64,000 bases of DNA from Sphingomonas lycopersici (GCF_026130605.1 NZ_JANFAU010000004.1:124001-188000); one strand, 5' to 3'. Shown: positions 36,989-46,007, numbered from the stretch's first letter. Translations and numbers: made by a program. The notes: generated by a model from the sequence alone, not told the origin.

Positions 36989-37282
36989 ATGTCCGCTGCC
37001 AACGCCAAGAACGCCAGTGACAAGCCCGAGATCTTCGGCGTCTGCCGCCGCCTCGGCGACGATTTCGGCTTTCATCCGAACATCCTGCGCATCGCGCTGG
37101 CGGTCGGGCTGGTGTTCAGCATCGAGGGCGTCGTGGCGGCCTATGCCGCAATGGGGCTGATCGTGCTGGTCAGCCGGCTGCTCGCGCCGGAAGCGAAGCG
37201 CGCCGCGGTTCGCCAGGACACCCCCGCCCCGGTCGTGACGCGCGAGGCCGTCCGCACCCCGGAATTCCAGCAGGCCGCGTAA
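36989..37282 (+). CDS. pspC: PspC-domain protein
   Basis: 97 aa. The PspC domain (about 13-65: FGVCRRLGDDFGFHPNILRI, then a membrane helix ALAVGLVFSIEGVVAAYAAM) is followed by a polar tail. In the Psp envelope-stress response PspC with PspB senses damage at the membrane and relieves PspA repression of PspF. Here pspA, pspB and pspF are absent from the neighbourhood, but the upstream site looks sigma-54 dependent. GGAG lies 6 bases before the ATG. Confidence 0.88.
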   Translation: MSAANAKNASDKPEIFGVCRRLGDDFGFHPNILRIALAVGLVFSIEGVVAAYAAMGLIVLVSRLLAPEAKRAAVRQDTPAPVVTREAVRTPEFQQAA

Positions 37283-37296
37283 ATCGCCACGGTCCC

Positions 37297-37329
37297 CCAC
37301 CCCCGCACGAAGCCGGGGGTGAGGGTGGC
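37297..37329. terminator. Hairpin between convergent pspC and dnaA
   Basis: CACCCCCG and CGGGGGTG form a strong stem around 37298-37321. No clear T-run on either strand, so it is a possible bidirectional pause rather than a canonical terminator. Confidence 0.45.
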
Positions 37330-37337
37330 GTGAATTT

Positions 37338-38720
37338 TCAGCTTTCGAGCTGCCGCATCAGCAACCGCACCGCGCCGTCGATATCGTTATCGCTGTCGCG
37401 CAACTCCTCGATCCGGCGCACCGCGTGGATCACCGTCGAATGATCGCGTCCGCCGAACTTGCGCCCGATCTCCGGCAGCGAGCGCGTGGTGAGGCGCTTC
37501 GCCAGATACATGGCGATCTGCCGCGGCCGCGCCACCGCCCGCGCACGGCGCGCGGAAACCAGGTCGATCGGCTTCAGTTCGAAATGCGCCGAGACCGCTT
37601 TCTGGATCTCGTCGATCGTGATCCGGCGCTGGCCGCCGCGCAGCACGTCGCCGAGCACGCTGATCGCGAAATCGAGGTCGATCGCATCCCCGGTGAGCTG
37701 GGCATAAGCGATGACGCGGTTGAGCGCGCCTTCGAGCTCGCGGACGCTGGTGCGAATCCGCCCCGCCAGCAGATCGAGCACCTCGGCGGGCACCTTCACC
37801 CCTTCGGGCATGTCGGCGAGCTTGCGATCGAGGATCGCGCGGCGCAGCTCGAGCGGCGGGGTCTTGATATCGGCGACCAGCCCGATCGCCATCCGCCCCA
37901 GGATACGCGATTCGATCCCGTCGAGCGCCTGCGGGCAGCGGTCGGCGGAAATCACCAGCCTTTTGCCCGCCGCCATGATCTCGTTGACGGTGTGGAAGAA
38001 TTCTTCCTGCGTCGAATCCTTGCCAGCGATGAACTGCAGATCGTCGATCAGCAGCAGATCGCAGCCGCGCAGCCGCGCCTTGAACGCGAAGGTATCGCGG
38101 GCGCGCAGCGCGGCGACGAAATCGAACATGAAGCGCTCGGCCGACATGAACATCACCCGCGCATCGGGCTGCGCGGCGAGAAATTCATGCGCGATCGCGT
38201 GCATCAGGTGGGTCTTGCCCTGCCCGGTCCCCGAATGGAGGAACAACGGGCTGAACCGCACCGGCCCCGGCGCGGCGAGCGCACGCGCGGCGTTGAACGC
38301 GACCTTGTTCGACGCATCGGCGACGAAGCGATCGAAGGTGAAGCGCGGATCGAGTACCGGGCGCTCGCCGGCCGGCTGTGCCGGGGCCGAGGCGGCCGGC
38401 GCGGCGACCGCGGGCACCAGTGTCAGCGGCGCTTCGGCCGCCGCCGCGGTCTCGATCGCGACGGTGCGCACCGTCGGCAGAATCGCGCGGAATTCGTGGA
38501 GCAACCGGTCCGCATAATGATTGCGGACCCAGTTGGTCATGAACGCCGACGGCAGCGTCAGCCGAATCGCATCGGCGTCACCCGTCTCGACCAGTTCGAT
38601 CGGCTTCAGCCATTGCTCGAACAGACGCGCGCCGGCCGATTCGCGCAGGCTGGCGCGCACGCGGGTCCAGGCCCGTGCCGCTTCGCTCTCCTGCACCGCA
38701 TATCGACCATTGAACGCCAC
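37338..38720 (-). CDS. dnaA: Chromosomal replication initiator DnaA
   Basis: 460 aa from GTG 38720, preferred because GGGGGAGGG lies 6 bases upstream; ATG 38765 and GTG 38807 are in-frame alternatives. Domain I (about 1-90), a proline/alanine linker, an AAA+ domain with Walker A SGTGQGKTHL (K at about 169) and Walker B LLLIDDLQFIAG, and domain IV with the DnaA-box signature GRKFGGRDHSTVIHA. Walker A has Q where L/V is common. The neighbour is rpsT. It initiates replication by melting oriC. Confidence 0.96.
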   Translation of the reverse strand: MAFNGRYAVQESEAARAWTRVRASLRESAGARLFEQWLKPIELVETGDADAIRLTLPSAFMTNWVRNHYADRLLHEFRAILPTVRTVAIETAAAAEAPLTLVPAVAAPAASAPAQPAGERPVLDPRFTFDRFVADASNKVAFNAARALAAPGPVRFSPLFLHSGTGQGKTHLMHAIAHEFLAAQPDARVMFMSAERFMFDFVAALRARDTFAFKARLRGCDLLLIDDLQFIAGKDSTQEEFFHTVNEIMAAGKRLVISADRCPQALDGIESRILGRMAIGLVADIKTPPLELRRAILDRKLADMPEGVKVPAEVLDLLAGRIRTSVRELEGALNRVIAYAQLTGDAIDLDFAISVLGDVLRGGQRRITIDEIQKAVSAHFELKPIDLVSARRARAVARPRQIAMYLAKRLTTRSLPEIGRKFGGRDHSTVIHAVRRIEELRDSDNDIDGAVRLLMRQLES

Positions 38721-38864
38721 GCACAACCCTCCCCCGGCCGCGACACGGGTGTCGCAACGGCTCATGAAATCCACCAAAAAAAGTCCCCCGATGTGGTTCC
38801 CTGCCACGGTCGGATACGACGCTGAATGTCTGGGCGCGCGACGGCTGCCAGCGCGACAAGGGGA

Positions 38865-38894
38865 GGTTTAGGAACAAGCCGGTGAGTCGATCAA
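38865..38894 (-). promoter_or_regulatory. Predicted dnaA promoter
   Basis: Minus-strand TTGATC (38894-38889), 18-base spacer, TAAACC (38870-38865). The predicted leader to the GTG start is about 135 bases. Confidence 0.35.
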
Positions 38895-39068
38895 GACCGA
38901 TGCCTGACACATTCTCGAAATAAACAAGTTGACTCGCGTGGAGCGGCCAAAATCCGTCGAAAATTTAACAAGCAGCTGAAATCAGGCCAGAATTCCAAAA
39001 CGCACAAATATGGCTGCACGCGAATCGCGGGGAATCCATGACTCTTTGATGACAATACGCAGACGCAG

Positions 39069-39104
39069 CATAAGGCCCGCCGGAACGCATCCGACGGGCC
39101 TTAT
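39069..39104 (-). terminator. rpsT terminator hairpin
   Basis: Long stem ATAAGGCCCGTCGGA / TCCGGCGGGCCTTAT with a short loop just past the rpsT stop codon. It is nearly symmetric and lacks a long T-run. Confidence 0.6.
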
Positions 39105-39125
39105 GCTTAATAAGTGCTGAAGCTG

Positions 39126-39389
39126 TTAGGCGAGCGCCGCGACGCGCTTCGTCAACCGCGAGAACTTGCGGCTGGCGGTATTGCCGTGGAGCACGCCCCG
39201 CGCGACGCCGCGCGCCAGTTCCGGCTGCGCTTCGGCCAGCGCGGCGGTCGCCGCGGTCTTGTCGCCGGCGGCAAGCGCGGCTTCGACCCGCTTCACGAAG
39301 GTGCGGATACGGCCCACGCGGGCACCGTTGACTTCGGCCCGGCGCTGGTTGCGACGGATACGCTTCTTCGCTTGCGGCGTGTTCGCCAT
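39126..39389 (-). CDS. rpsT: Ribosomal protein bS20
   Basis: 87 aa, starting [20 protein letters not shown] and with the [20 protein letters not shown] middle and [20 protein letters not shown] end characteristic of bS20, a three-helix 16S-binding protein. Adjacent to dnaA as in many alphaproteobacteria. Its promoter appears to overlap the mutM terminator. Confidence 0.97.
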   Translation of the reverse strand: MANTPQAKKRIRRNQRRAEVNGARVGRIRTFVKRVEAALAAGDKTAATAALAEAQPELARGVARGVLHGNTASRKFSRLTKRVAALA

Positions 39390-39414
39390 TGACGTCCTCG
39401 AAATCTGGTCGATG

Positions 39415-39460
39415 AAAAAAGGGCGCCGGGAAATCCCTTCGCCCTGGAAGCGGCGCCCTT
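39415..39460 (-). terminator. mutM terminator, overlapping the rpsT promoter
   Basis: Minus strand: a 10-bp stem AAGGGCGCCG (39460-39451) with CGGCGCCCTT (39428-39419), then six T residues including stem bases (39420-39415). The 5' arm overlaps the -10 box of the rpsT promoter. Confidence 0.8.
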
Positions 39461-39484
39461 AGCGCGGGATGCCGGCGCGGTCAA
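39456..39484 (-). promoter_or_regulatory. Predicted rpsT promoter
   Basis: Minus-strand TTGACC (39484-39479), 17-base spacer, TAAGGG (39461-39456). The -35 contains the mutM TGA stop. Transcription would start near 39449, after the terminator's 5' arm, so the rpsT RNA escapes the hairpin. Confidence 0.6.
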
Positions 39485-40296
39485 CCACGCTGGCACTTCG
39501 GGCACCAGAAGGTCGATCGCCCGCCCTCGGCATAACGCGCCACGATTCCCCCGCAAGCGCATGCCTCGCCCTCGCGGCCGTAGACCGCGAACTGCTTGGA
39601 GAAATAGCCGAGCTCGCCATCGGGGCGGGCGTAATCGCGCAACGTCGATCCCCCCGCCTCGATCGCGGAGAGCAGCACCGCGCGAATCGCCTCGACCAGC
39701 CGGTCGAGCTTGGCACGCGACAGATCGCCCGCGGGGCGTTGCGGCGCGATGCGCGCGAGATGCAGCGCCTCGCAGACATATATATTGCCGAGCCCCGCGA
39801 CGATCCGCTGGTCGAGCAGCATCAGCTTGATCGACGCGCGCCGCCCCGCGAGCGCCTTGTGCAGCCCCGCGCCGGTCAGGCCCGGGCCGAGCGGTTCCGG
39901 CCCCAGCGCCGCGAAGGCAGGGAATTCGGCCAATGCGTCGCTCGGCCACAGATCGACCGAGCCGAATCGACGCGGATCGTTGAGCGCGACACGCCGCCCC
40001 GCGCCGGTATCGATCAGCAGATGATCGTGCGGCAGCAATTCGCCCGGGTCGATCCGCCACCGCCCCGACATGCCGAGATGGAAGATCAAGGTATCGCCGC
40101 GATCGGTGTCGATCAGGCCATATTTGGCGCGGCGCCCGAGCGCGACGACCCGCGCGCCCGTCATCCGCTGGCGCAGATCGATCGGGAACGGGCGGCGCAG
40201 GTCGGCGCGGCGCGTTTCGATCGCGGCGATCGTCGCGCCCTCCAGCACCGGCGCGAGCCCGCGGACGGTGGTTTCGACTTCGGGAAGCTCGGGCAT
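39481..40296 (-). CDS. mutM: Formamidopyrimidine-DNA glycosylase
   Basis: 271 aa from ATG 40296, where the mature protein must begin with the catalytic Pro: MPELPEVETTVRGLAP gives P1 and E2 after Met removal. The conserved lysine is in RAKYGLID and the H2TH region around GLGNIYVCEALHLARI. The C-terminal zinc finger uses CAC and CPKC (about 244-270). It excises 8-oxoguanine and FaPy lesions. The longer in-frame upstream frame is not credible. Confidence 0.96.
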   Translation of the reverse strand: MPELPEVETTVRGLAPVLEGATIAAIETRRADLRRPFPIDLRQRMTGARVVALGRRAKYGLIDTDRGDTLIFHLGMSGRWRIDPGELLPHDHLLIDTGAGRRVALNDPRRFGSVDLWPSDALAEFPAFAALGPEPLGPGLTGAGLHKALAGRRASIKLMLLDQRIVAGLGNIYVCEALHLARIAPQRPAGDLSRAKLDRLVEAIRAVLLSAIEAGGSTLRDYARPDGELGYFSKQFAVYGREGEACACGGIVARYAEGGRSTFWCPKCQRG

Positions 40297-40316
40297 GGTT
40301 CTCGCTTGCCTCTTGG

Positions 40317-40400
40317 CATCATGCCGGGCTCGACCCGGCATCCAGAGCCACACAGGCCATCGCTCGTTGCGCTGGATGCCGGATCAAGTCTGGCATGACG
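40317..40400. repeat. REP-like element, family C variant
   Basis: CATGCCGGGCTCGACCCGGC and the inverted GCCGGATCAAGTCTGGCATG with inner CATCCAG/CTGGATG pairing. It lies between divergent mutM and ubiE. Confidence 0.7.
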
Positions 40401-40488
40401 ATGAATGGGATAGCGGGGATGCCGCCGCCCGCCGGGAATGTCGATCGACCCTAGCCCGCGCGCCCCGCCCCCGCTAGGGCTGCGTCGC

Positions 40489-41220
40489 ATGAGCGAAACC
40501 GTCTCCTTTGGCTATGAAGAAGTATCGCCGGCGGAAAAGACCGCCCGCGTCGGCGGGGTCTTTGCCAGCGTCGCCAGCCGCTACGATCTGATGAACGACG
40601 CGATGTCCGCAGGGATGCACCGGCTGTGGAAGGATCGCTTCGTCCGCCGCGTGAAACCGCGCGCGGGCGAGCAGATCCTCGACATGGCGGGCGGCACCGG
40701 CGACATCGCCTTCCGCCTCCAGCGCGCCGGGGCGAGCGTCACGGTGGCGGACATCAACCCGGCGATGCTCGAAGTCGGGATCGAGCGCGCGCAGCAGCGC
40801 GGGATCGACGATCTCGTCTGGACCGAGGCCAATGCCGAGACGCTGACCTTCCCCGATCGTTTCTTCGACGGCTATACGATCGCCTTCGGCATCCGCAACG
40901 TCACCGATATCCCGAAGGCACTGCGCGAGGCGCATCGCGTGCTGCGGCGCGGCGGGCGCTTCTTCTGCCTCGAATTCTCGACCACGCAATGGCCGGGGTT
41001 CCGCGAGGTCTATGACGCTTATTCGCACCATCTGGTGCCGCGCATCGGCGCCGCGCTGGCGCATGATCGCGACAGCTATCGCTACCTGATCGAATCGATC
41101 CGCCGCTTCCCGGACATGCCCGCCTTCGAGGCGATGATCCGCGACGCCGGCTTCGTCCAGACCAAGGTCGAGCCGCTGCTCGGCGGGCTGGTGGCGATCC
41201 ATAGCGGCTGGAAGATTTGA
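40489..41220 (+). CDS. ubiE: Ubiquinone/menaquinone methyltransferase UbiE
   Basis: 243 aa from ATG 40489. SAM motif I is LDMAGGTGDIAFR (about 65-77) and FDGYTIAFGIRNVTDIPKAL is the UbiE signature. C-methylates 2-polyprenyl-6-methoxy-benzoquinol in ubiquinone synthesis. Its TGA overlaps the ubiB TTG start, so the two are coupled. Confidence 0.95.
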   Translation: MSETVSFGYEEVSPAEKTARVGGVFASVASRYDLMNDAMSAGMHRLWKDRFVRRVKPRAGEQILDMAGGTGDIAFRLQRAGASVTVADINPAMLEVGIERAQQRGIDDLVWTEANAETLTFPDRFFDGYTIAFGIRNVTDIPKALREAHRVLRRGGRFFCLEFSTTQWPGFREVYDAYSHHLVPRIGAALAHDRDSYRYLIESIRRFPDMPAFEAMIRDAGFVQTKVEPLLGGLVAIHSGWKI

Positions 41221-42758
41221 CCTCCGCGCTCGTCCATAGCTGGCGGCTCCTCAAATGGGGCCGGATTCTCGCGCGCCACGGGGCGCTGCGCGGGATCGAA
41301 CGCGACGCGAATACCCCGCCGCGGCTGCGCCACCTGCTGCGCGTCGCGCGGTTCGGCGCGCGCACCCCGGCGGTGCCGCGCTATGCCGATGCATTCCAGG
41401 CGATCGGCCCCGCCGCGATCAAGCTCGGCCAGACGCTCGCGACGCGCCCCGATCTGATCGGTGAGGCCGCGGCGCACGATCTGCTGCGGCTGCAGGATGC
41501 GGTGCCGCCGGTGCCGTTCGCGGAAATTCGCCCGATCTTGCGCGCGAGCCTCGGCCGCCCGCTCGAGGAATTGTTCCAGAGCATCGAGGAGGAGCCGGTC
41601 GGCGCCGCCTCGATCGCGCAGGTCCACCGCGCGGTGACGACCGACGGACGGCAGGTCGCGGTCAAGGTGCTGCGGCCGGGGGTCGAGGACGAATTCGCCC
41701 GTGCGATCGAGACCTATGAATGGGCCGCGGCGCAGGTCGAGCCGATGGGCGGCGAAATCGCGCGGCTCCAGCCGAGATTGGTGATCGAGACCTTCAAGCG
41801 CTGGACGGCGCGCGAGCTCGATCTGCGGCGCGAGGCGGCCTCGGCCTCCGAACTTGCCGAGGGGATGACCGCCGAGCCGGGCTATATCGTCCCGACGGTC
41901 GACTGGCAGCGCACCACCGGCAAGGTGCTGACGATCGAATGGATCGACGGCATCAAGCTCACCGATCGCGCCGCGCTGCTCGAAGCGGGCTTCGATCCGC
42001 CGGTGCTGGCGCGCACCCTGGTTCACGCCTTTCTGCGGCAGGCGATCGCCGAGGGCTTCTTCCATGCCGACATGCATCAGGGGAATCTGTTCGCCGTCCC
42101 CGGCAATCGCATCGCGGCGATCGATTTCGGCATCATGGGCCGGATCGACCGACGCGCACGGATCTGGCTGGCGGAGATTCTCTACGGGCTGATCACCGGC
42201 AATTACCGCCGCGTCGCCGAGATCCACTTCGAGGCCGGCTATGTCCCGCCGCACCACAATGTCGCCGAGTTCGCCACCGCGTTGCGCGCGGTGGGCGAGC
42301 CGATGCGCGGCCTGCCGGTGAAGGAAATGTCGATCGGGATGATGCTCGACGGGCTGTTCTCGATCACCCGCGATTTCGACATGGCGACCCAGCCGCATCT
42401 TTTGTTGCTCCAGAAGACGATGGTGATGGTCGAGGGCGTGGCGACCAGCCTCGATCCCGATATCAATATGTGGGACACCGCCGGACCGGTGGTGGAGGAA
42501 TGGATCCGCACCGAGCTGGGGCCGGAAGCCGCGATCGCCGACCGGCTGATCGGCGATTTCCGCACGCTGGCGCGCCTCCCCGAGCTGGTCCGCCGCATCG
42601 AGGAGCGTTTTCCCGCGCCCGGCGGCGCCCCCCCTGCCCCGCCGCTGCGCGATATCGAGGTGGTGCGGATCGGCGGCGGCTGGCGCTATGCCGCGGTGGC
42701 GCTGGTCGCGGCGGTCGCCGGAGCGGGCGCGGCACTGCTCGCGCTGCATTGGTGGTGA
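41217..42758 (+). CDS. ubiB: UbiB protein-kinase-like coenzyme Q biosynthesis factor
   Basis: 513 aa from TTG 41217 (TTGA overlap with ubiE). ABC1/ADCK atypical-kinase motifs are intact: KxGQ in AAIKLGQTLATRP (about 62-74), the alanine-rich loop EPVGAASIAQVHRAV, catalytic ADMHQGNL and metal-binding IDFGIMG. A C-terminal membrane helix (YAAVALVAAVAGAGAALLAL) anchors it. ATPase needed for ubiquinone synthesis and lipid extraction. Confidence 0.95.
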   Translation: MTSALVHSWRLLKWGRILARHGALRGIERDANTPPRLRHLLRVARFGARTPAVPRYADAFQAIGPAAIKLGQTLATRPDLIGEAAAHDLLRLQDAVPPVPFAEIRPILRASLGRPLEELFQSIEEEPVGAASIAQVHRAVTTDGRQVAVKVLRPGVEDEFARAIETYEWAAAQVEPMGGEIARLQPRLVIETFKRWTARELDLRREAASASELAEGMTAEPGYIVPTVDWQRTTGKVLTIEWIDGIKLTDRAALLEAGFDPPVLARTLVHAFLRQAIAEGFFHADMHQGNLFAVPGNRIAAIDFGIMGRIDRRARIWLAEILYGLITGNYRRVAEIHFEAGYVPPHHNVAEFATALRAVGEPMRGLPVKEMSIGMMLDGLFSITRDFDMATQPHLLLLQKTMVMVEGVATSLDPDINMWDTAGPVVEEWIRTELGPEAAIADRLIGDFRTLARLPELVRRIEERFPAPGGAPPAPPLRDIEVVRIGGGWRYAAVALVAAVAGAGAALLALHWW

Positions 42759-43861
42759 GTCGCTTCGCGCCGATCTGGCTCGCCGCTCCGTCGCGCTATG
42801 CCGGCTGGCCCGCCGCACGAGCACGCGGCGCGCTGATCGTCTTGCTGTTGCTGATCGCCGCCTTCACGATCCAGCCGTGGCGCGGCGCGGCGGCGCCGGA
42901 CAATGCGCGCCACGACAGCAGCTCGCTCGACGTCGCGCTCTATGACGTGATCGTCGGCGATATGCGGCACGGCGACGATTATTATCAGGCGGCAGCCCGC
43001 GAGATGCGCGCGCGGAGCTACCCGCTGCGCCCGTTCGTCACCGTCCGCTTGCCGACGCTGGCGCGGGTCAGGGCGGCGATGCCCGAATGGGGCGCGGTCC
43101 TGCTGCTATGGGGGCTGGTCGCCGCGACCGCGGCGGCGTGGCTGTCGCGGCTCGGCGAGTTCCTCCCCGCACGCGCGCCGCACATCATGGCGGGGCTGCT
43201 GCTCGCCGGCGGGTTGATCGCAGCGCTCCAGCCCGCGCTCGTCGCCTTTCACGAAATCTGGGCGGCGCTGCTGATCGCCTGGTCGCTCGCCGAGCGGCGC
43301 GCGGGGCGCTGGATCACCGCGGTCGCGCTGGCGACGAGCGCGATGCTGATTCGCGAGACCGCCGCACTATATGTGCTGGTGATGGCCGGCTTTGCATTGT
43401 TCGGCGGACACCGCCGCGAAACCCTGGGCTGGTGCCTGTCGCTGCTCGTGCTCGCGGCGGTGGTCGCATTCCATGCGCTCGCAGTGTCGCGAGTCACCGG
43501 GCCGCTCGACCTTGCGTCGGACGGCTGGAGCGGCCTCAACGGCGCGTGGTTCTACGCGATGACGCTGAAGCACGCGACGATCCTGGAGGTTTTCCCGTTC
43601 GCCGTCGCCGCGCCGGTGATCGCGCTGGCGCTGTTCGGCTGGACGGTGCCCGATCATCCGCTGGCGTCGCGCGTCGCGGCGATGCTGATCGCTTATGGCG
43701 TGCTGATCGGCTGTTTCGCGCGGCTCAACAATTTCTACTGGGGGCTGCTCGCCGCGCCGGTGCTGCTCGTCGGGTTGGCGTTCGTTCCCGACGGCCTGCG
43801 CGACCTGATCGCCGCCGCGCGTAACACGCGCCGCATCACGGTGACCCGGGTGGTCCGATAG
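42755..43861 (+). CDS. Multi-pass membrane protein, possible GT-C-like glycosyltransferase
   Basis: 368 aa from GTG 42755, overlapping the ubiB stop (GTGA). About nine hydrophobic helices follow an N-terminal one (GALIVLLLLIAAFTI). The first non-membrane loop carries DVIVGDMRHGDDYYQAAARE (about 57-76), an acidic patch like that of GT-C enzymes, hence the suggestion. No exact family recognised. It lies between ubiB and coaBC with no clear pathway link. Confidence 0.72.
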   Translation: MSRFAPIWLAAPSRYAGWPAARARGALIVLLLLIAAFTIQPWRGAAAPDNARHDSSSLDVALYDVIVGDMRHGDDYYQAAAREMRARSYPLRPFVTVRLPTLARVRAAMPEWGAVLLLWGLVAATAAAWLSRLGEFLPARAPHIMAGLLLAGGLIAALQPALVAFHEIWAALLIAWSLAERRAGRWITAVALATSAMLIRETAALYVLVMAGFALFGGHRRETLGWCLSLLVLAAVVAFHALAVSRVTGPLDLASDGWSGLNGAWFYAMTLKHATILEVFPFAVAAPVIALALFGWTVPDHPLASRVAAMLIAYGVLIGCFARLNNFYWGLLAAPVLLVGLAFVPDGLRDLIAAARNTRRITVTRVVR

Positions 43862-43871
43862 GAATGGGAAG

Positions 43872-45062
43872 ATGAAGCGCATCCTGTTGATCGTCGGCGG
43901 CGGGATCGCCGCCTATAAAGCGTGCGAGCTGGTGCGGCTGTTGCGCAAGGCCGGCCACCGCGTCCGCTGCGTGCTGACCGAAAGCGGCGCGCATTTCGTG
44001 ACCCCGATGACGCTCGCGGCTTTGTCGGAGGACAAGGTCTATACGACCTTGTGGGACCTCAAGGACGAGGCGGAGATGGGGCATATCCAGCTCAGCCGCG
44101 AGGCCGATCTGGTGGTCGTCGCGCCCGCCACCGCCGATCTGCTCGCGCGGATGGCGGCAGGAATCGCCGACGATCTCGCCACCACCTTGCTGCTCGCCAC
44201 CGACAAGCCGGTGCTGGCGGCGCCGGCGATGAACGTGCGCATGTGGCAGCACGCGGCGACCCGCCGCAACGTCGCCCAATTGCGCGCCGACGGGGTTACC
44301 GTGCTCGAACCCGATGAAGGCGCGATGGCGTGCGGCGAATATGGCCCCGGCCGGCTGCCCGAGCCGCCGGCGATCTTCGCCGCAATCGAGGCCGCGCTTG
44401 CCGCGCGCGATGCGCCCGCGCCGCTCGCCGGCAAGCATGTCCTGATCACCGCCGGGCCGACCCACGAGCCGATCGATCCGGTGCGCTACATCGCCAATCG
44501 CAGCTCCGGGAAACAGGGGTTCGCGATCGCCGGCGCGCTCGCCCGGCTCGGCGCGCGGGTGACGCTGGTCGCCGGCCCGGTCGCGCTGCCGACCCCCCTC
44601 GGGGTGACCCGCGTCGATGTCGAGACGGCGCGCGAGATGGCGGTGGCGGTCGATGCGGCGCTCCCGGCGGACGCCGCGGTGATGGTCGCCGCGGTGGCGG
44701 ACTGGCGCGCGAAGGGCGCCGCGCCGCAGAAGATCAAGAAGGACGGCAGCGGTGGCACCCCGACGCTGCGGCTGGCGGAGAACCCCGACATATTGGCGAC
44801 GCTGGCGAAGGGCGACCACCGCCCCCGCCTCGTCATCGGCTTCGCCGCCGAAACCGAGCAGGTGATCGATCACGCCACCGCCAAGCGCGCGCGCAAGGGC
44901 GCGGACTGGATCGTCGCCAACGACGTATCGGGCGACGTGATGGGCGGCGACGCCAATACGATCCATATCGTCACCGCCGACGGGGTCGAAAGCTGGGAGA
45001 AATTGCCCAAGGACGCGGTCGCCGATCGGCTGGCGACGCGGATCGCGGACGCCTTGGACTAA
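43872..45062 (+). CDS. coaBC: Bifunctional phosphopantothenoylcysteine decarboxylase/synthetase
   Basis: 396 aa. The N-terminal flavin CoaC domain (about 1-185) contains VVAPATADLLARMAAGIADD and the catalytic AAPAMNVRMW; the C-terminal CoaB domain (about 190-390) has TAGPTHEPIDPVRYIANRSS and SGKQGFAIAGALARLG. Catalyses cysteine ligation to phosphopantothenate and decarboxylation on the way to coenzyme A. Confidence 0.96.
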   Translation: MKRILLIVGGGIAAYKACELVRLLRKAGHRVRCVLTESGAHFVTPMTLAALSEDKVYTTLWDLKDEAEMGHIQLSREADLVVVAPATADLLARMAAGIADDLATTLLLATDKPVLAAPAMNVRMWQHAATRRNVAQLRADGVTVLEPDEGAMACGEYGPGRLPEPPAIFAAIEAALAARDAPAPLAGKHVLITAGPTHEPIDPVRYIANRSSGKQGFAIAGALARLGARVTLVAGPVALPTPLGVTRVDVETAREMAVAVDAALPADAAVMVAAVADWRAKGAAPQKIKKDGSGGTPTLRLAENPDILATLAKGDHRPRLVIGFAAETEQVIDHATAKRARKGADWIVANDVSGDVMGGDANTIHIVTADGVESWEKLPKDAVADRLATRIADALD

Positions 45063-45132
45063 GACCGCCCCGTCTCCCGGGATCGCCCCGCTGATTGTCG
45101 ACGGCTTACGTCGGCCCCGCTAGCGCGTTGCA

Positions 45133-45603
45133 ATGGCCGCGCTATATGATGCGACGATGCTCGAACCGATCTCGATAAAGTTGAAGCGCCTGCCGCATGG
45201 CGAAGGTCTGCCGCTCCCCGTCTACGCGACCGCCGGCGCGGCGGGAATGGACGTGGTGGCGGCGGAAGACGTGACGCTCCCCCCCGGCGCGCGCCACGCC
45301 GTCGCGACCGGCTTCGCGCTTGCGATTCCGGCGGGCTATGAGGTGCAGGTGCGCCCGCGCTCGGGCCTTGCGCTCAATCACGGCGTCACCTGCCTCAACA
45401 CCCCCGGCACGATCGACAGCGACTATCGCGGCGAGGTGAAGGTGATCCTCGCCAATCTCGGCGACGCGGCATTCGCGGTAACGCGCGGCCAGCGAATCGC
45501 GCAGCTCGTCCCTGCCCTCGTGCAACGCGCCACGCTGGCGGAGGTCGCGACGCTGGACGATACGACGCGCGGCGCCGGCGGGTTCGGGTCGACCGGCTTG
45601 TGA
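45133..45603 (+). CDS. dut: Deoxyuridine 5'-triphosphate nucleotidohydrolase
   Basis: 156 aa from ATG 45133; ATG 45157 gives the more usual length. The five dUTPase motifs are present: [40 protein letters not shown] and GFGSTG, with the substrate-binding Tyr and Asp in [12 protein letters not shown]. Removes dUTP to keep uracil out of DNA. Its stop overlaps the next gene's GTG. Confidence 0.96.
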   Translation: MAALYDATMLEPISIKLKRLPHGEGLPLPVYATAGAAGMDVVAAEDVTLPPGARHAVATGFALAIPAGYEVQVRPRSGLALNHGVTCLNTPGTIDSDYRGEVKVILANLGDAAFAVTRGQRIAQLVPALVQRATLAEVATLDDTTRGAGGFGSTGL

Positions 45604-46007
45604 TCCTGCTCGCCGCCCTTCTTCTGCAACTTCAAGCGCCGCCGGCGCCGGCGCCCGCCCCGGTCATCGCACCGCCGCCCGCCGACTGGACGCAGCTGCC
45701 CGATCTGCCGCTGGCCCGCCACTGGCCGAGCGGCGCGAGCCTGTCGCCGTTTGTGCAGGCCGAAGTCGCGGCGGGGCGGTGCGCGGCGGCGCAGCGCGGC
45801 AGCGACGGCTATGTGCTGCGGGTCGATCTGGCGGTGCTGATCGACAATGCCGGAACGGTGCGGCGGATCGTGCCCCGCGCGATCGGCTGCCCGACGGTCG
45901 AACAATATTCGGCCGGCATCGTCTCGCGCGTCACGCGAGACAATGTGCCGACCCCGCAATCGGATACCTGGTATCGCACCGCGCTCACCTTCTCATGGAA
46001 GGATTGA
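45600..46007 (+). CDS. Putative secreted protein with TonB-C-like domain
   Basis: 135 aa from GTG 45600, coupled to dut by GTGA. A short signal peptide ([16 protein letters not shown]) precedes a proline-rich stretch and a domain with [20 protein letters not shown] and [20 protein letters not shown], the strand-helix pattern of TonB C-terminal-like domains, ending in [11 protein letters not shown]. Function unknown; a periplasmic partner-binding role is likely. Confidence 0.65.
   Translation: MILLAALLLQLQAPPAPAPAPVIAPPPADWTQLPDLPLARHWPSGASLSPFVQAEVAAGRCAAAQRGSDGYVLRVDLAVLIDNAGTVRRIVPRAIGCPTVEQYSAGIVSRVTRDNVPTPQSDTWYRTALTFSWKD

Larger units (their letters stand above)
38721..39125. other. dnaA-rpsT intergenic region
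   Basis: About 400 bases, more AT-rich than the surroundings. It holds the likely dnaA promoter (TTGATC and TAAACC, minus strand, 38894-38865, spacer 18) and the rpsT terminator. I searched by eye for TTATNCACA on both strands and found none, so there is no evidence that this is the replication origin. No small gene seen. Confidence 0.6.

Noticed and set aside
38721..39125. Possible replication origin beside dnaA.
   Set aside because: No TTATNCACA-type DnaA boxes on either strand and no strong AT-rich unwinding region. In alphaproteobacteria the origin is often elsewhere.
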